Of a stretch of 64,000 nt of DNA, positions 8,670 through 16,996 are shown in pieces. The number at the start of each line of letters is the position of its first letter. The stretch's first letter is position 1. This DNA comes from Hymenobacter gelipurpurascens (GTDB lineage: Bacteria; Bacteroidota; Bacteroidia; Cytophagales; Hymenobacteraceae). The notes beneath the pieces were generated by a model. The model did no database searches and was not told the DNA's origin. It saw only the letters and a program-made list of their open reading frames with translations. The position numbers and the translations under genes are program-made. The stretch is taken from NCBI RefSeq assembly GCF_900187375.1, contig NZ_FYEW01000001.1, positions 2,480,001-2,544,000 of the forward strand. Direction: 5' to 3'.

Positions 8670-9599
8670 ATGTCACAGCAGGTAAAAATATTCGCGGGAA
8701 ATGCTTCCCACGAACTGGGTGAACAGATTGCCGCCGCCTATGGCACCCAGCTGGGCGACCTGAGCATCCAGCGCTTCGCCGATACGGAGCTCGGCCCCAG
8801 TTTCAACGAGAGCGTGCGCGGCTGCGCGGTGTTCCTGATTCAGAGCACCAATCCGCCGGCCGAAAACCTGATGGAGCTGGCCCTGATGGTAGACGCCGCC
8901 AAGCGCGCTTCTGCTTACAAGGTGAATATCGTGATGCCCTATATGGGCTACGCCCGTCAGGACCGTAAGGACAAGCCACGCGTGAGCATTGGGGCTAAAG
9001 TAGTGGCCAACATGATCCAGAGCGTGGGCGCTGACCGCCTGATGACCTGCGACCTGCACGCCGGCCAGATCCAAGGCTTCTACGATATTCCGGTAGACCA
9101 CCTCGACGGGGCCACCGTCACGGCGCCTTATATCAAGAGCCTGAACCTGGATAACCTCATCTTCGCCTCGCCCGACGTGGGCGGCGTGGTACGCACCCGT
9201 GCCTTCGCCAAGAAGTTCGGGGCTGAAATTGTGGTGTGCGACAAAATGCGCCTGCGGGCTAACGAAATTGCCTCTATGCAGGTAATTGGCGACGTGACGG
9301 GCATGAACGTGGTGCTAGTGGATGACATCGTGGATACGGCTGGCACCATTTGCAAAGCGGCTGAGCTATTGATGGAGCGCGGGGCCAAATCGGTACGCGC
9401 TGTTATCACCCACGGCGTGCTCTCCGGCCCGGCCCACGAGCGGATTCGCAACTCGGCTCTGGAGGAACTGGTAATTACTGATACGCTGCCCCTGAAAGAG
9501 CAGAACCCTAAAATCCGGGTCATTTCCCTGGCCAACCTGTTTGCGCAGGCCATCCACAACGTGGTGTCACACGAGTCCATCAGCTCGCTGTTTATCTAG
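8670..9599 (+). CDS. prs: Ribose-phosphate pyrophosphokinase
   Basis: PRPP synthetase makes 5-phosphoribosyl-1-diphosphate from ribose-5-phosphate and ATP for nucleotide, His and Trp synthesis. The 309-residue protein shows the class I features: FAGNASHELGEQIA at the start, FADTELG, the flexible loop YARQDRKDKPRVSIGAKV, the metal/ribose motif CDLHAGQIQGFYDIPVDHL, and the PRPP loop VVLVDDIVDTAGTICKAA. I chose ATG 8670, because a start at 8634 would lie inside a terminator hairpin. The downstream neighbours rplY and pth form a conserved prs-rplY-pth neighbourhood, here broken up by a repeat element. The stop codon is part of a TAGGCCAC motif. Confidence 0.96.
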   Translation: MSQQVKIFAGNASHELGEQIAAAYGTQLGDLSIQRFADTELGPSFNESVRGCAVFLIQSTNPPAENLMELALMVDAAKRASAYKVNIVMPYMGYARQDRKDKPRVSIGAKVVANMIQSVGADRLMTCDLHAGQIQGFYDIPVDHLDGATVTAPYIKSLNLDNLIFASPDVGGVVRTRAFAKKFGAEIVVCDKMRLRANEIASMQVIGDVTGMNVVLVDDIVDTAGTICKAAELLMERGAKSVRAVITHGVLSGPAHERIRNSALEELVITDTLPLKEQNPKIRVISLANLFAQAIHNVVSHESISSLFI

Positions 9600-9614
9600 G
9601 CCACTTCTAGGCCA

Positions 9615-9775
9615 GTCATTGCGAGGAGGCACGACGAAGCAATCTTTCCTTGACGAGGCGCCAAAACACTCTGATTTCAAAAGCCCTTGCGTCCGGAATG
9701 GAAGTAAGGGCTTTTGAATCAGTCAATGGCTTGCGCTCCCAGAAGGAAAGATTGCTTCGCTCCGCTCGCAATGAC
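9615..9775. repeat. Long imperfect palindromic element (161 bp), copy 1
   Basis: The outer arms start GTCATTGCGAGG (9615-9651) and end CTCGCAATGAC (9743-9775), and an inner hairpin at about 9672-9722 pairs CAAAAGCCCTT with AAGGGCTTTTG. The copy at 35423-35590 has the same plan and shares parts of the inner sequence (TGGAAGTA-GGG-CTTTT). The element lies between prs and rplY. It has no coding capacity, so it looks like a non-autonomous mobile element. Confidence 0.85.
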
Positions 9776-9782
9776 AATCCAC

Positions 9783-9813
9783 TTTCTATTCCCAAACAAT
9801 CCGCTTATCTTTG
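9783..9813 (+). promoter_or_regulatory. Promoter of rplY
   Basis: TATCTTTG at 9806-9813 matches TAnnTTTG. A near -33 element, TTTC at 9783-9786, lies 19 bases upstream. The box is 53 bases before the rplY ATG. Confidence 0.5.
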
Positions 9814-9866
9814 CGGCCCGTTTGCCTGCTTTGGGTAGACATTATTTTCCTCAAAAGCACACTTTT

Positions 9867-10439
9867 ATGAAAAGCCTCGAGATTGTAGGGTTTAAAAGAG
9901 CGAATCTCGGTAAGAAGGATTCGAAGGCACTGCGCCTGGATTCGTATGTACCTTGCGTATTGTACGGCGGCACTGAGCAGATTCACTTCTCCGTACCGGC
10001 TATCCTTTTCCGCGAACTGTTGTACACGCCTGAAGTTCACATCGTTGAGTTGAACATTGAAGGTGACATCCGTCGCGCTATCGTGCAGGACTCTCAGTTC
10101 CACCCCGTGAACGAAATGCTGCTGCACGTTGACTTCTTGGAGCTGGAAGACGGCAAGGAAGTGAAAATGGAAGTGCCCGTGAAGTACGTAGGCGTTTCGC
10201 CAGGCGTTCTGGCTGGTGGCAAGCTCGTGAGCAAGCTGCGTAAGCTGAAAGTGAAGGCTACTCCTGAGAACCTGCCCGATTCTGTTGAAGTAGACATCTC
10301 GGACCTGGAGCTGGGTAAATCAGTGAAGGTGAGCAAGGTTGAGCCAAAAGGCTACACCATTCTCACCAACTCAATGGCTCCCATTGCTACTGTAGCCATC
10401 CCACGTGCCCTCAAAGGCCAGATGCAGGCCGACAAATAG
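9867..10439 (+). CDS. rplY: Ribosomal protein bL25, Ctc form
   Basis: bL25 binds 5S rRNA in the large ribosomal subunit. This 190-residue form has the N-terminal L25 beta-barrel (LEIVGFKRANLGKKDSKALR, VPCVLYGG, then HVDFLEL around residue 90) and the extra C-terminal TL5/Ctc domain (VKYVGVSPGVLAGGKL... and VDISDLELG). The start MKSLEIVGF is chosen, since the open frame upstream runs back into the palindromic element. The usual neighbours prs and pth flank it. A terminator lies 66 bases after the stop. Confidence 0.95.
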   Translation: MKSLEIVGFKRANLGKKDSKALRLDSYVPCVLYGGTEQIHFSVPAILFRELLYTPEVHIVELNIEGDIRRAIVQDSQFHPVNEMLLHVDFLELEDGKEVKMEVPVKYVGVSPGVLAGGKLVSKLRKLKVKATPENLPDSVEVDISDLELGKSVKVSKVEPKGYTILTNSMAPIATVAIPRALKGQMQADK

Positions 10440-10643
10440 ATCACGGATTAAGACGGATTGGTCAGATTACACGGATTTCGTGCCTGATTCAGTCCGCCTA
10501 CCGAAAGAGCCGTCCTGCTTGCAGGGCGGCTCTTTTTTGTGGCCTTACTGGCCTAGGCCACTCCCCGATACTTCATCGGAGGTAAAATACCTGCCAGCAA
10601 GCCAATCTGTGCAATCCAAATACGCTGTCTAAATCCTGATTTT
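10440..10643. repeat. rplY-pth spacer with imperfect terminal inverted repeats
   Basis: The spacer opens just behind the rplY stop with ATCACGGATTAAGACGGATT and closes just before the pth start with the approximate reverse complement (TGTCTAAATCCTGAT). Pairing is about 70% by eye over some 40 bases. Between the ends lies a conventional terminator. It may be a decayed insertion or a repeat family of its own. Confidence 0.4.
10505..10538 (+). terminator. Terminator of rplY
   Basis: The stem AGAGCCGTCCTG with CAGGGCGGCTCT has one mismatch and a 4-base loop, and is followed by six T. Confidence 0.85.
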
Positions 10644-11210
10644 ATGAAGTTTCTTGTTCTGTGCCTGGGCAACATCGGGCCGGAGTACGCTGATACGCGG
10701 CATAACGTGGGCTTTATGGTGGGCGACTACTTGGCCAAAAAGCACGAGGCAGCCCCCTGGGCGCTGGGTCGCCACGCTTTCACAACCGAAATCAGGCACA
10801 AAGGCCACACCTTCGTGCTGGTGAAGCCAACCACTTATATGAATCTGAGTGGCAAGGCCGCCGCGCATTGGCTGAGCACGCTCAAACTCACCAAAGAGCA
10901 GATGCTGGTAGTAACCGACGATTTGGCCCTGCCCTTCGGTAAGTTGCGCCTCAAGGGCAAAGGCTCGGCCGGTGGGCAGAATGGCCTAAAACATATCCAG
11001 GAAACGATTGGCTCAGATGAATACGCCCGCCTGCGCTTCGGCATCGACTCCAGCTTCTCGAAGGGCCGGCAGGTAGATTACGTGCTAAGCCCTTTCTCAG
11101 CCGATGAAAATATCGACCTGGATGGTCGTCTGGAAAAAGCTGCTGAGGCGGTTTTACTGTTCGGCACCGTAGGCCTAGAGCGCGCCATGAACGTGGTGAA
11201 CGTAAAGTAG
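10644..11210 (+). CDS. pth: Peptidyl-tRNA hydrolase
   Basis: Pth cleaves peptidyl-tRNA released by stalled ribosomes and recycles the tRNA. The 188-residue protein aligns without gaps to the E. coli active site at its start: Asn10 in LCLGNIG and His20 in TRHNVGF. Asp93 in VTDDLALPFG and the Asn in GGQNGLKHI (about 113) are also present. KPTTYMNLSG is the conserved substrate-contact loop. Length is normal. It follows rplY and ends shortly before a family A inverted repeat that may end the transcript. Confidence 0.96.
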   Translation: MKFLVLCLGNIGPEYADTRHNVGFMVGDYLAKKHEAAPWALGRHAFTTEIRHKGHTFVLVKPTTYMNLSGKAAAHWLSTLKLTKEQMLVVTDDLALPFGKLRLKGKGSAGGQNGLKHIQETIGSDEYARLRFGIDSSFSKGRQVDYVLSPFSADENIDLDGRLEKAAEAVLLFGTVGLERAMNVVNVK

Positions 11211-11239
11211 GAAGTGGCCTAGGCAACTGGATACAAGCA

Positions 11240-11347
11240 GCCCGTCATCCTGAGCGCAGCGAAGGACATTATCACGTAAGAACGATTGACGTAACAACGT
11301 CTTGTTCTTGCGTGATAAGGTCCTTCGCTGCGCTCAGGATGACGGGC
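11240..11347. repeat. MITE-like inverted repeat, family A (variant)
   Basis: The 44-base arms 11240-11283 and 11304-11347 differ at only two positions and flank a 20-base loop. The arm begins GCCCGTCATCCTGAGCGCAG. It lies between the convergent pth and metG genes, where it can act as a two-way transcription stop. Confidence 0.9.
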
Positions 11348-11383
11348 TGTTTTCTAGTACAGATTTTCTTGTTCAAGAATGGC

Positions 11384-13429
11384 CTAGGCCACTCCAGAGC
11401 CGGGGCGTACGGGACTGCTGGGCTGCATGAGACTCAGGACGCCGTCAGCGTTTTCGGCCATCAGGAGCATGCCTTGGCTTTGGATGCCTTTGATTTCGCG
11501 GGGCGCCAGGTTGAGTAGCACCTGCACCTGCTGGCCTACGAGAGCTTCGGGCAGGAAGTGCTCAGCAATACCGGAAACGATGGTGCGCGCCTCATCGAAA
11601 CCCAGGTCCACGCTGAGCTTGAGGAGCTTCTTGGTTTTGGCCACCTTCTCGGCGGCTACGATGGTACCGATGCGCAGGTCCATGGTCTGGAACTCCTCGA
11701 AGCTAACGTCCTCCTTAGCGGGGGCTGCTACGGCGGCGGCCAGCTCGTTGGCTTTCTTGGTGTCGAGGAGCTTCTGCACCTGGGCTTCCACAGTAGAGTC
11801 TTCGATTTTGGTGAAGAGCAGCGCGGCTTCGCCGAGTTGGTGGCCAGCAGCCAGCGCGTCGGGGCGACCGGCGCTAAGCCAGGTACCGGGCTCCAGATTC
11901 AGCATGTGGCCTAGCTTCACGGCCGAGTACGGCAGGAAAGGCTCCATCAGCGTTACGAGGCTGGCAGCCAGCTGCAGGGCCACGTGCAGCACGGTGCCAG
12001 TGCGCGCCTCGTCAGTTTTGATGAGCTTCCAGGGCTCAGTATCGGCGAGGTACTTGTTGCCGAGGCGAGTCAGGTTCATCAGTTCATTGAGGGCGTCGCG
12101 GAAGCGGTAGGCCTCTATCAGGTCGCCTACTCGCTGCGGGAATCCCTGGAGCTGGCTTAGCACGTCTTCGTCCTCGGTGGTGAAGCCTACCGCGGCAGGT
12201 ACTTTGCCCCCGAAAAACTTATGCGTGAGCACCAGTGCCCGGTTAACGAAGTTGCCGAGGTTGGCTACCAGCTCATTGTTGTTGCGGGCCTGGAAGTCCT
12301 TCCAGGTGAAGTCGTTGTCCTTGGTTTCGGGGGCGTTGGCGCAGAGTACATAGCGCAGCACATCGGCCTGGCCGGGGAAATCCTGCAGATACTCGTGCAG
12401 CCACACGGCCCAGTTGCGGCTGGTGCTGATCTTGTCGCCTTCCAGGTTCAGGAACTCGTTGGCAGGCACGTTATCGGGCAAGATATAGTCGCCGTGGGCC
12501 TTTAGCATCGTGGGGAAGATGATGCAATGGAACACAATGTTGTCTTTGCCGATGAAGTGCACCAGCTTGGTGCCGCTGTCTTTCCAGTAGGTTTCCCATG
12601 TATCGGGCAGCAGGTCTTTGGTGGCCGAGATGTAGCCGATGGGCGCATCAAACCACACGTAGAGCACCTTGCCTTCGGCGCCGGGCACCGGAACAGGCAC
12701 GCCCCAATCCAGGTCGCGGGTTACGGCGCGGGGGTGCAGGCCTTGGTCGATCCAGGACTTGCACTGGCCGTACACGTTGGTTTTCCAGTCCTGCTTGTGG
12801 CCTTCCACAATCCACTCGCGCAGCCAGGGCTCGTACTGATCGAGGGGCAGATACCAGTGCTTGGTTTCGCGCAACACGGGCTGGTTGCCGGAGAGCATGG
12901 AGCGCGGGTTGATGAGCTCTGTGGGGCTCAGCGAGGAGCCGCATTTCTCGCACTGGTCGCCGTAAGCATTTTCATTGCCACAGTTCGGACAGGTGCCCAC
13001 GATGTAGCGGTCGGCCAGGAACTGGTCGGCCTTCTCATCATAGTACTGCTGCGAAGTCTGTTCGATGAACTTGCCTTCCTCGTAGAGTTTCTTGAAGAAG
13101 CCGCTGGCTACCTCGGCGTGCGTTTTGGAGGACGTGCGGGAGTAAATATCAAACGACACACCAAAATCCTGGAACGAGTCGCGGATGATGGCGTGGTACT
13201 TATCGACTACTTGCTGGGGCGTGACGCCCTCTTTCTGGGCCCGGATGGTGATGGGCACGCCGTGCTCATCGGAGCCGCAGATGAATTTCACATCACGCTG
13301 CTGGGCGCGTAGGTAGCGCACATAAATATCGGCGGGCAGGTATACGCCGGCCAGGTGGCCGATGTGGACGGGGCCATTCGCGTACGGCAACGCGGCCGTG
13401 ACGGTATAGCGTTGGGGAAGGCTGGACAT
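11384..13429 (-). CDS. metG: Methionyl-tRNA synthetase (dimeric form)
   Basis: MetG charges tRNA-Met, including initiator tRNA. The 681-residue protein has the class I HIGH motif in [14 protein letters not shown] near residue 22, the zinc knuckle [20 protein letters not shown] near 145-165, and the KMSKS-type loop as [10 protein letters not shown]. The C-terminal 115 residues form the OB-fold tRNA-binding domain ([17 protein letters not shown], then VSGIAEHF and [15 protein letters not shown]). That domain makes the enzyme a dimer and matches E. coli MetG in layout. It is monocistronic as far as seen. Confidence 0.96.
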   Translation of the reverse strand: MSSLPQRYTVTAALPYANGPVHIGHLAGVYLPADIYVRYLRAQQRDVKFICGSDEHGVPITIRAQKEGVTPQQVVDKYHAIIRDSFQDFGVSFDIYSRTSSKTHAEVASGFFKKLYEEGKFIEQTSQQYYDEKADQFLADRYIVGTCPNCGNENAYGDQCEKCGSSLSPTELINPRSMLSGNQPVLRETKHWYLPLDQYEPWLREWIVEGHKQDWKTNVYGQCKSWIDQGLHPRAVTRDLDWGVPVPVPGAEGKVLYVWFDAPIGYISATKDLLPDTWETYWKDSGTKLVHFIGKDNIVFHCIIFPTMLKAHGDYILPDNVPANEFLNLEGDKISTSRNWAVWLHEYLQDFPGQADVLRYVLCANAPETKDNDFTWKDFQARNNNELVANLGNFVNRALVLTHKFFGGKVPAAVGFTTEDEDVLSQLQGFPQRVGDLIEAYRFRDALNELMNLTRLGNKYLADTEPWKLIKTDEARTGTVLHVALQLAASLVTLMEPFLPYSAVKLGHMLNLEPGTWLSAGRPDALAAGHQLGEAALLFTKIEDSTVEAQVQKLLDTKKANELAAAVAAPAKEDVSFEEFQTMDLRIGTIVAAEKVAKTKKLLKLSVDLGFDEARTIVSGIAEHFLPEALVGQQVQVLLNLAPREIKGIQSQGMLLMAENADGVLSLMQPSSPVRPGSGVA

Positions 13430-13640
13430 ACAGAAGAATTCGGAAATTCAGGAAGCGGACAGCTCACTGGAGGCGAGCAATCCAAGCGCAAAGGAACGAG
13501 TAAAAAAGAGGAAAGGTGCGGTGCACGCACGCATAAACAACGGAGTCTAGAAATCCCACTATATTTAAACAGACACCTACAGGGTTTCTCCGTATTAATT
13601 AGACCTGAACAGTACTTTCCTATCCATAGCTCTTCACGTC

Positions 13641-14276
13641 ATGAAAAAAAGCAATCAGGAATCTGGCTCCAAAAAGGCCAAAAAGGAGAAAAATCCGGCC
13701 GACAAAGCGCAACGCAAGGCAGCCAAAGCGGCTCAGGCAGCAGCCAGCACGCTGACGGAGGCACACAACGGCAAAAAATCCAACCAGAAGAAAGCGCTGA
13801 AAACAGCCGCCAAGCAACTCCAGAAAGAGTTGGACGGGCGCATGAAGGAGATGGTGAAGCGCATCCGGGAAGAAACGAAAGCCAAGCTGAAAGAGGTAGT
13901 GAAGGAGGCCACGCGCCGCCTCGACTCTGATACGGAGCGCTTGTTCGAACAGGCATTGCACTCCATCGTACAGAACCACGAAAACGGCACTCCAGGCGCT
14001 TCGGACAGCATTTCGCCCGACTCAGAGGCTACCGTGATTGTGGCAGCTGCGCCGGCCCGGTCTAGGCCAGTATCCCGGCCTGCCGCCGCACCAAAGGCTC
14101 CAGTAGCGCCCCGTTCCCGACCTGCCGCAGCCACTCCGGCAGTTAAACGGCCTACGGCGGCTGCCACCTCCGCTCCTGCTCGCAATCGTTCGTCGGCCAG
14201 CCGCCGGCCTGCGGCCCCGCAAGCCCCGAGCAATAACGGTACGGCCACGCCTTCGTCCGACAACAACAACCAGTAG
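13641..14276 (+). CDS. Lys/Ala-rich basic protein of unknown function
   Basis: I do not recognise a family for this 211-residue protein. Residues 1-60 are dominated by Lys and Ala (KKAKKEKNPADKAQRKAAK), with many Gln and Ser. Residues 60-115 look like an amphipathic coiled coil rich in Lys, Glu and Arg (KELDGRMKEMVKRIREE). From about 135 on it is a disordered Pro/Ala/Arg/Ser tail (PVSRPAAAPKAPVAPRSRP). The tail resembles histone H1-like tails of bacterial nucleoid proteins, and a DNA- or RNA-binding role is possible but unproven. It has no signal peptide or membrane segment. A hairpin lies just after it. Confidence 0.7.
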   Translation: MKKSNQESGSKKAKKEKNPADKAQRKAAKAAQAAASTLTEAHNGKKSNQKKALKTAAKQLQKELDGRMKEMVKRIREETKAKLKEVVKEATRRLDSDTERLFEQALHSIVQNHENGTPGASDSISPDSEATVIVAAAPARSRPVSRPAAAPKAPVAPRSRPAAATPAVKRPTAAATSAPARNRSSASRRPAAPQAPSNNGTATPSSDNNNQ

Positions 14277-14300
14277 GCCAGTAGCGCTTGCCCACGCATC

Positions 14301-14336
14301 ACACGGCCCGTTGCCTTTGCAGGCGGCGGGCCGTGT
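14301..14336 (+). terminator. Hairpin after the Lys/Ala-rich gene
   Basis: The perfect 10-bp arms ACACGGCCCG and CGGGCCGTGT flank a 16-base loop. There is no T tract, so termination is uncertain. Confidence 0.45.
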
Positions 14337-14426
14337 TGCGTACCATACCAGAGTGGCCTAGCTCCGGCCGCCACATCGTCCTGTATCGTTGCGTTTCTTT
14401 GCTACTCGTTACTTACTCCTATCCTC

Positions 14427-15548
14427 ATGGCTCAACGCTACTGGCTTATAGCAAAAGTGCTTGTTCTCGTCGCCTTCGGGCAGCTACGCGCACCTGCCGT
14501 AATGGCCCAAGCCGCTTCTCCTGATTCGGCTGTAGCCGCCAAGCCCTTAACCTTCTACGGGTTTGTAGATGGCTATTATGGCTATGATTTCAAGCACGTT
14601 GATACCAACAACCGGCCAAGTTTTCTGTACTCGCACAACCGGCAAAACGAGTTTGCGGTGAATAATGCCATCCTGGGGTTGCGCTATAATGATGGGAACG
14701 TCCGTGGGGCGCTAGGCCTGCACGCGGGCACTTATGTAGCTGCTAACTACGCTAACGAAGACCCAGCCCTCCGCCATCTGTATGAGGCCTACGCGGGCTT
14801 TCGGCCGCTCCGGAAGGCCTGGCTCGATGTAGGCATCTTCACCTCACACATTGGGTTTGAGTCGGCCATCAGCAAAGACAACTGGACCTTGACCCGCTCG
14901 CTGTCCGCCGAGAACTCGCCGTATTATGAAACTGGCGCCCGGCTCATTTATGAGGTTGCGCCTCAGCTCACGCTTACGGCGTTGGTGCTGAACGGCTGGC
15001 AAAACATCCGCGAAAACAACCAGGGTAAGGCACTGGGCACCCAAATTCAATGGAAACCCACCGATAAGCTCCTAATAAATAGCAGCACATTCTACGGCAA
15101 TGATCAGCTACAGGACGTGCCCAAACGCCGCCGCTACTTCCACGATTTCTACGTGACCTATGCCGTTACGGACCACTGGAGTGTAGCAGGCGTATTTGAT
15201 GTGGGCAAGCAGGAGCAAGCCACGCGCGGTAGCCGCCCCGATACCTGGCACACGGGAGCAGCATTCGTGCGCTACCAGCCAACGCCTCAATGGGCCATTG
15301 CAGGCCGGGCAGAATATTACTACGCCAAGCATGGCGTCATCATCAACGCGGTTACGCCCGCCATGATAGATGCTGATTTCAATACCAAAGCCGCTTCACT
15401 GACCATCGATTACCTGCCGACAAGCCACGTAACTGCCCGTCTGGAAGGGCGTACGTTCTACTCGCGCAGCGCCTTTCTACTCGACCGCAACAACCAACCC
15501 ACCAACAACTACGGTAACCTCACTTCCAGTATCGCTATTTCCTTCTGA
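14427..15548 (+). CDS. Outer-membrane beta-barrel porin (BBP2-like)
   Basis: The 373-residue protein starts with a Sec signal peptide (cleavage likely after PAVMAQA) and then consists of alternating amphipathic strands rich in Tyr, Trp and Phe. It ends in a C-terminal Phe (SSIAISF), as is common for outer-membrane barrels. LTFYGFVDGYYGYDF at the mature N terminus and the block ENSPYYETGARLIYEV are typical of the putative beta-barrel porin-2 (OmpL-like) family of Bacteroidota. It would sit in the outer membrane and pass small solutes. The substrate is unknown. It converges on a lipoprotein gene 34 bp away. Confidence 0.78.
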   Translation: MAQRYWLIAKVLVLVAFGQLRAPAVMAQAASPDSAVAAKPLTFYGFVDGYYGYDFKHVDTNNRPSFLYSHNRQNEFAVNNAILGLRYNDGNVRGALGLHAGTYVAANYANEDPALRHLYEAYAGFRPLRKAWLDVGIFTSHIGFESAISKDNWTLTRSLSAENSPYYETGARLIYEVAPQLTLTALVLNGWQNIRENNQGKALGTQIQWKPTDKLLINSSTFYGNDQLQDVPKRRRYFHDFYVTYAVTDHWSVAGVFDVGKQEQATRGSRPDTWHTGAAFVRYQPTPQWAIAGRAEYYYAKHGVIINAVTPAMIDADFNTKAASLTIDYLPTSHVTARLEGRTFYSRSAFLLDRNNQPTNNYGNLTSSIAISF

Positions 15549-15582
15549 TTCGGCCGGCTTGGGGTATTTCTGCTGGTCTTTG

Positions 15583-15936
15583 CTAAGGAGTGGGAACGCG
15601 CACCGTATCTACCGGGGCTCCGTTGAGGCGACGCAGGCGGGTTTCGGGCGTAGTGGTGTTGTTGTCGTTGGTGTTGAGGCTCTCGGGGCGCTTGCGGGAG
15701 TTGATGCCGCTGGCCTGCTCACGGAGCGGCACCCGGCCGGGCGTGGCGTCGGGCACAGCACCGCCGTAGCCCGCGCCGCTATTGTAGGCCGCCTGGCGGT
15801 CGGCATCCGTCCGGATGGCCGTGGGCACACGAGCGGGCCGCTCCTCGGCGCCTTCCTGCGAGGCCGTGCAGGCAGAAAACAGGCCTAGCAGCGGCAAAAG
15901 CACAACTAACGGGTGATATAGAACGCGGGGTCTCAT
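15583..15936 (-). CDS. Small hypothetical lipoprotein
   Basis: The 117-residue protein begins MRPRVLYHPL, followed by a hydrophobic stretch and the lipobox LFSAC, so it is likely lipidated at Cys after signal peptidase II cleavage. The mature part is low in complexity, rich in Arg, Asn, Thr and Ala, and shows no recognisable domain. The frame extends 19 codons further upstream, but that part overlaps a hairpin and is not signal-like. Expression is plausible, and the function is unknown. Confidence 0.6.
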   Translation of the reverse strand: MRPRVLYHPLVVLLPLLGLFSACTASQEGAEERPARVPTAIRTDADRQAAYNSGAGYGGAVPDATPGRVPLREQASGINSRKRPESLNTNDNNTTTPETRLRRLNGAPVDTVRVPTP

Positions 15937-15948
15937 CAGGAGCCAACT

Positions 15949-15984
15949 AGCAAGAGCCAGCCCGACAGTAGGCTGGCTCTTGCT
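15949..15984. repeat. Perfect hairpin between a DUF3050 gene and a lipoprotein gene
   Basis: The 14-bp arms AGCAAGAGCCAGCC and GGCTGGCTCTTGCT flank an 8-base loop. It follows the DUF3050 stop on the minus strand and may end that transcript, though no T tract follows. Confidence 0.6.
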
Positions 15985-16025
15985 ACAACGCACCGAAGCT
16001 ATTGGAAGTTGACAAAAAGCCCTGG

Positions 16026-16829
16026 TTACATGGAAGCCAGTTCCGACTGGCCTAGCGCTTGGCGAATTCCATCCCAGAGGCTTACACGGGCCTGCATGCA
16101 GTGCGCGGCTACTTCGCGGCTCTCCTGCCAGCGCTGCGCATCATCACCACATAGCTCGCGCACCATTTGCTGAGCCAGCGGCGTGTGCACTTCCTCATCC
16201 AGCTGAATGTGACGGTTGAGATAATACGTGAACGTATCGAGCTGACCTGGAAAGCGGCGCCCCAAGTCGCCTACTAAATGGCGGAACATATCGGGAATCA
16301 CGTCTTCGCGGCCGAAGGTGAAGGCTGCGGCCACAGCGTGCGGCTTGCCCGACTCGATAATGCGGAACGTATCCAGCACAAACTCCCGAACCGAGGCGGG
16401 AGCCTGCGCCTGCTCCAGCGCCTGGCCTACAGAAGCGCCCTGGGCCAGTGCAGCCAGCAAGGCTTCAATGGGAGCGGTATTGGCGCCGCACTCGCGCATG
16501 GAGCGCAGGTACAGCTCGAAATGGCTGGCGGGCCGGCCCTCAGAGTCAACGTCGGTTTCCTCTTCCAGCACAATATCATTGATGAGGCGGCGGGTGGCGG
16601 GGTTGCCGCGCGGCACCCACGGCACCTCTACGCACGTCAGTTCCCGCTGCAAGGCCTTCAGCAACGACATGAAATCCCAGACGGCAAACACGTGGTGCTC
16701 CATAAACACGCGCAAATCGGCCAGGGAGTGCAGCGCCTGATACACGCCGTGTGCCACGAGCTGCTCACGCGCTGGCGCCAGCGCCTGCTGCAACTCAACT
16801 ATAGGATCAGATTGAACTTGGGTTGACAT
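16026..16829 (-). CDS. DUF3050 family protein (heme oxygenase-like fold)
   Basis: The 267-residue protein matches my memory of the DUF3050 family by its conserved blocks FMEHHVFAVWDFMSLLK, PRGNPATRRLINDIVLEEE, SHFELYLRSM, and FTYYLNRHIQLDEEVH. The His and Glu residues in these helices recall the heme oxygenase/TenA-like fold, where they line a metal or cofactor site. The biochemical role is not known to me. I start it at MSTQVQSDPIVEL, because the longer frame runs through a terminator-like hairpin at 16872-16916. It is soluble, with no signal peptide. It lies downstream of msrB in the same direction. Confidence 0.8.
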   Translation of the reverse strand: MSTQVQSDPIVELQQALAPAREQLVAHGVYQALHSLADLRVFMEHHVFAVWDFMSLLKALQRELTCVEVPWVPRGNPATRRLINDIVLEEETDVDSEGRPASHFELYLRSMRECGANTAPIEALLAALAQGASVGQALEQAQAPASVREFVLDTFRIIESGKPHAVAAAFTFGREDVIPDMFRHLVGDLGRRFPGQLDTFTYYLNRHIQLDEEVHTPLAQQMVRELCGDDAQRWQESREVAAHCMQARVSLWDGIRQALGQSELASM

Positions 16830-16871
16830 AAGCAAAAGAGAAAAGTATGGTTGAGCTTCCGCCCTAGGCCA

Positions 16872-16916
16872 CCAACAAACGAAACGGCCCACTGGCTTGG
16901 ATTGCCAATGGGCCGT
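16872..16916 (-). terminator. Terminator of msrB
   Basis: The arms 16884-16896 and 16904-16916 (ACGGCCCACTGGC) pair with one G-U-compatible mismatch and a 7-base loop. The minus-strand sequence after it is T-rich (TTCGTTTGTTGG). Confidence 0.65.
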
Positions 16917-16944
16917 GCGCAAAAGTAAATCAGTTGCCGGGTGC

Positions 16945-16996
16945 GAGTTGCCGGTTATCAGTTGTTATGATACTCACAACCGACAACTGGCAACTC
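16945..16996. repeat. Inverted repeat, family C, at the msrB 3' end
   Basis: The 21-base arms 16945-16965 and 16976-16996 pair at 18 positions (GAGTTGCC... and ...GGCAACTC). The right arm overlaps the msrB stop codon by two bases. It resembles the element between atpD and atpC. Confidence 0.65.

Noticed and set aside
12527..13312. 261-codon open frame opposite metG
   Set aside because: It overlaps the catalytic part of metG, so it is not a separate gene.
16830..16922. Longer N terminus of the DUF3050 protein
   Set aside because: It would start in a terminator-like hairpin and shows no family likeness.
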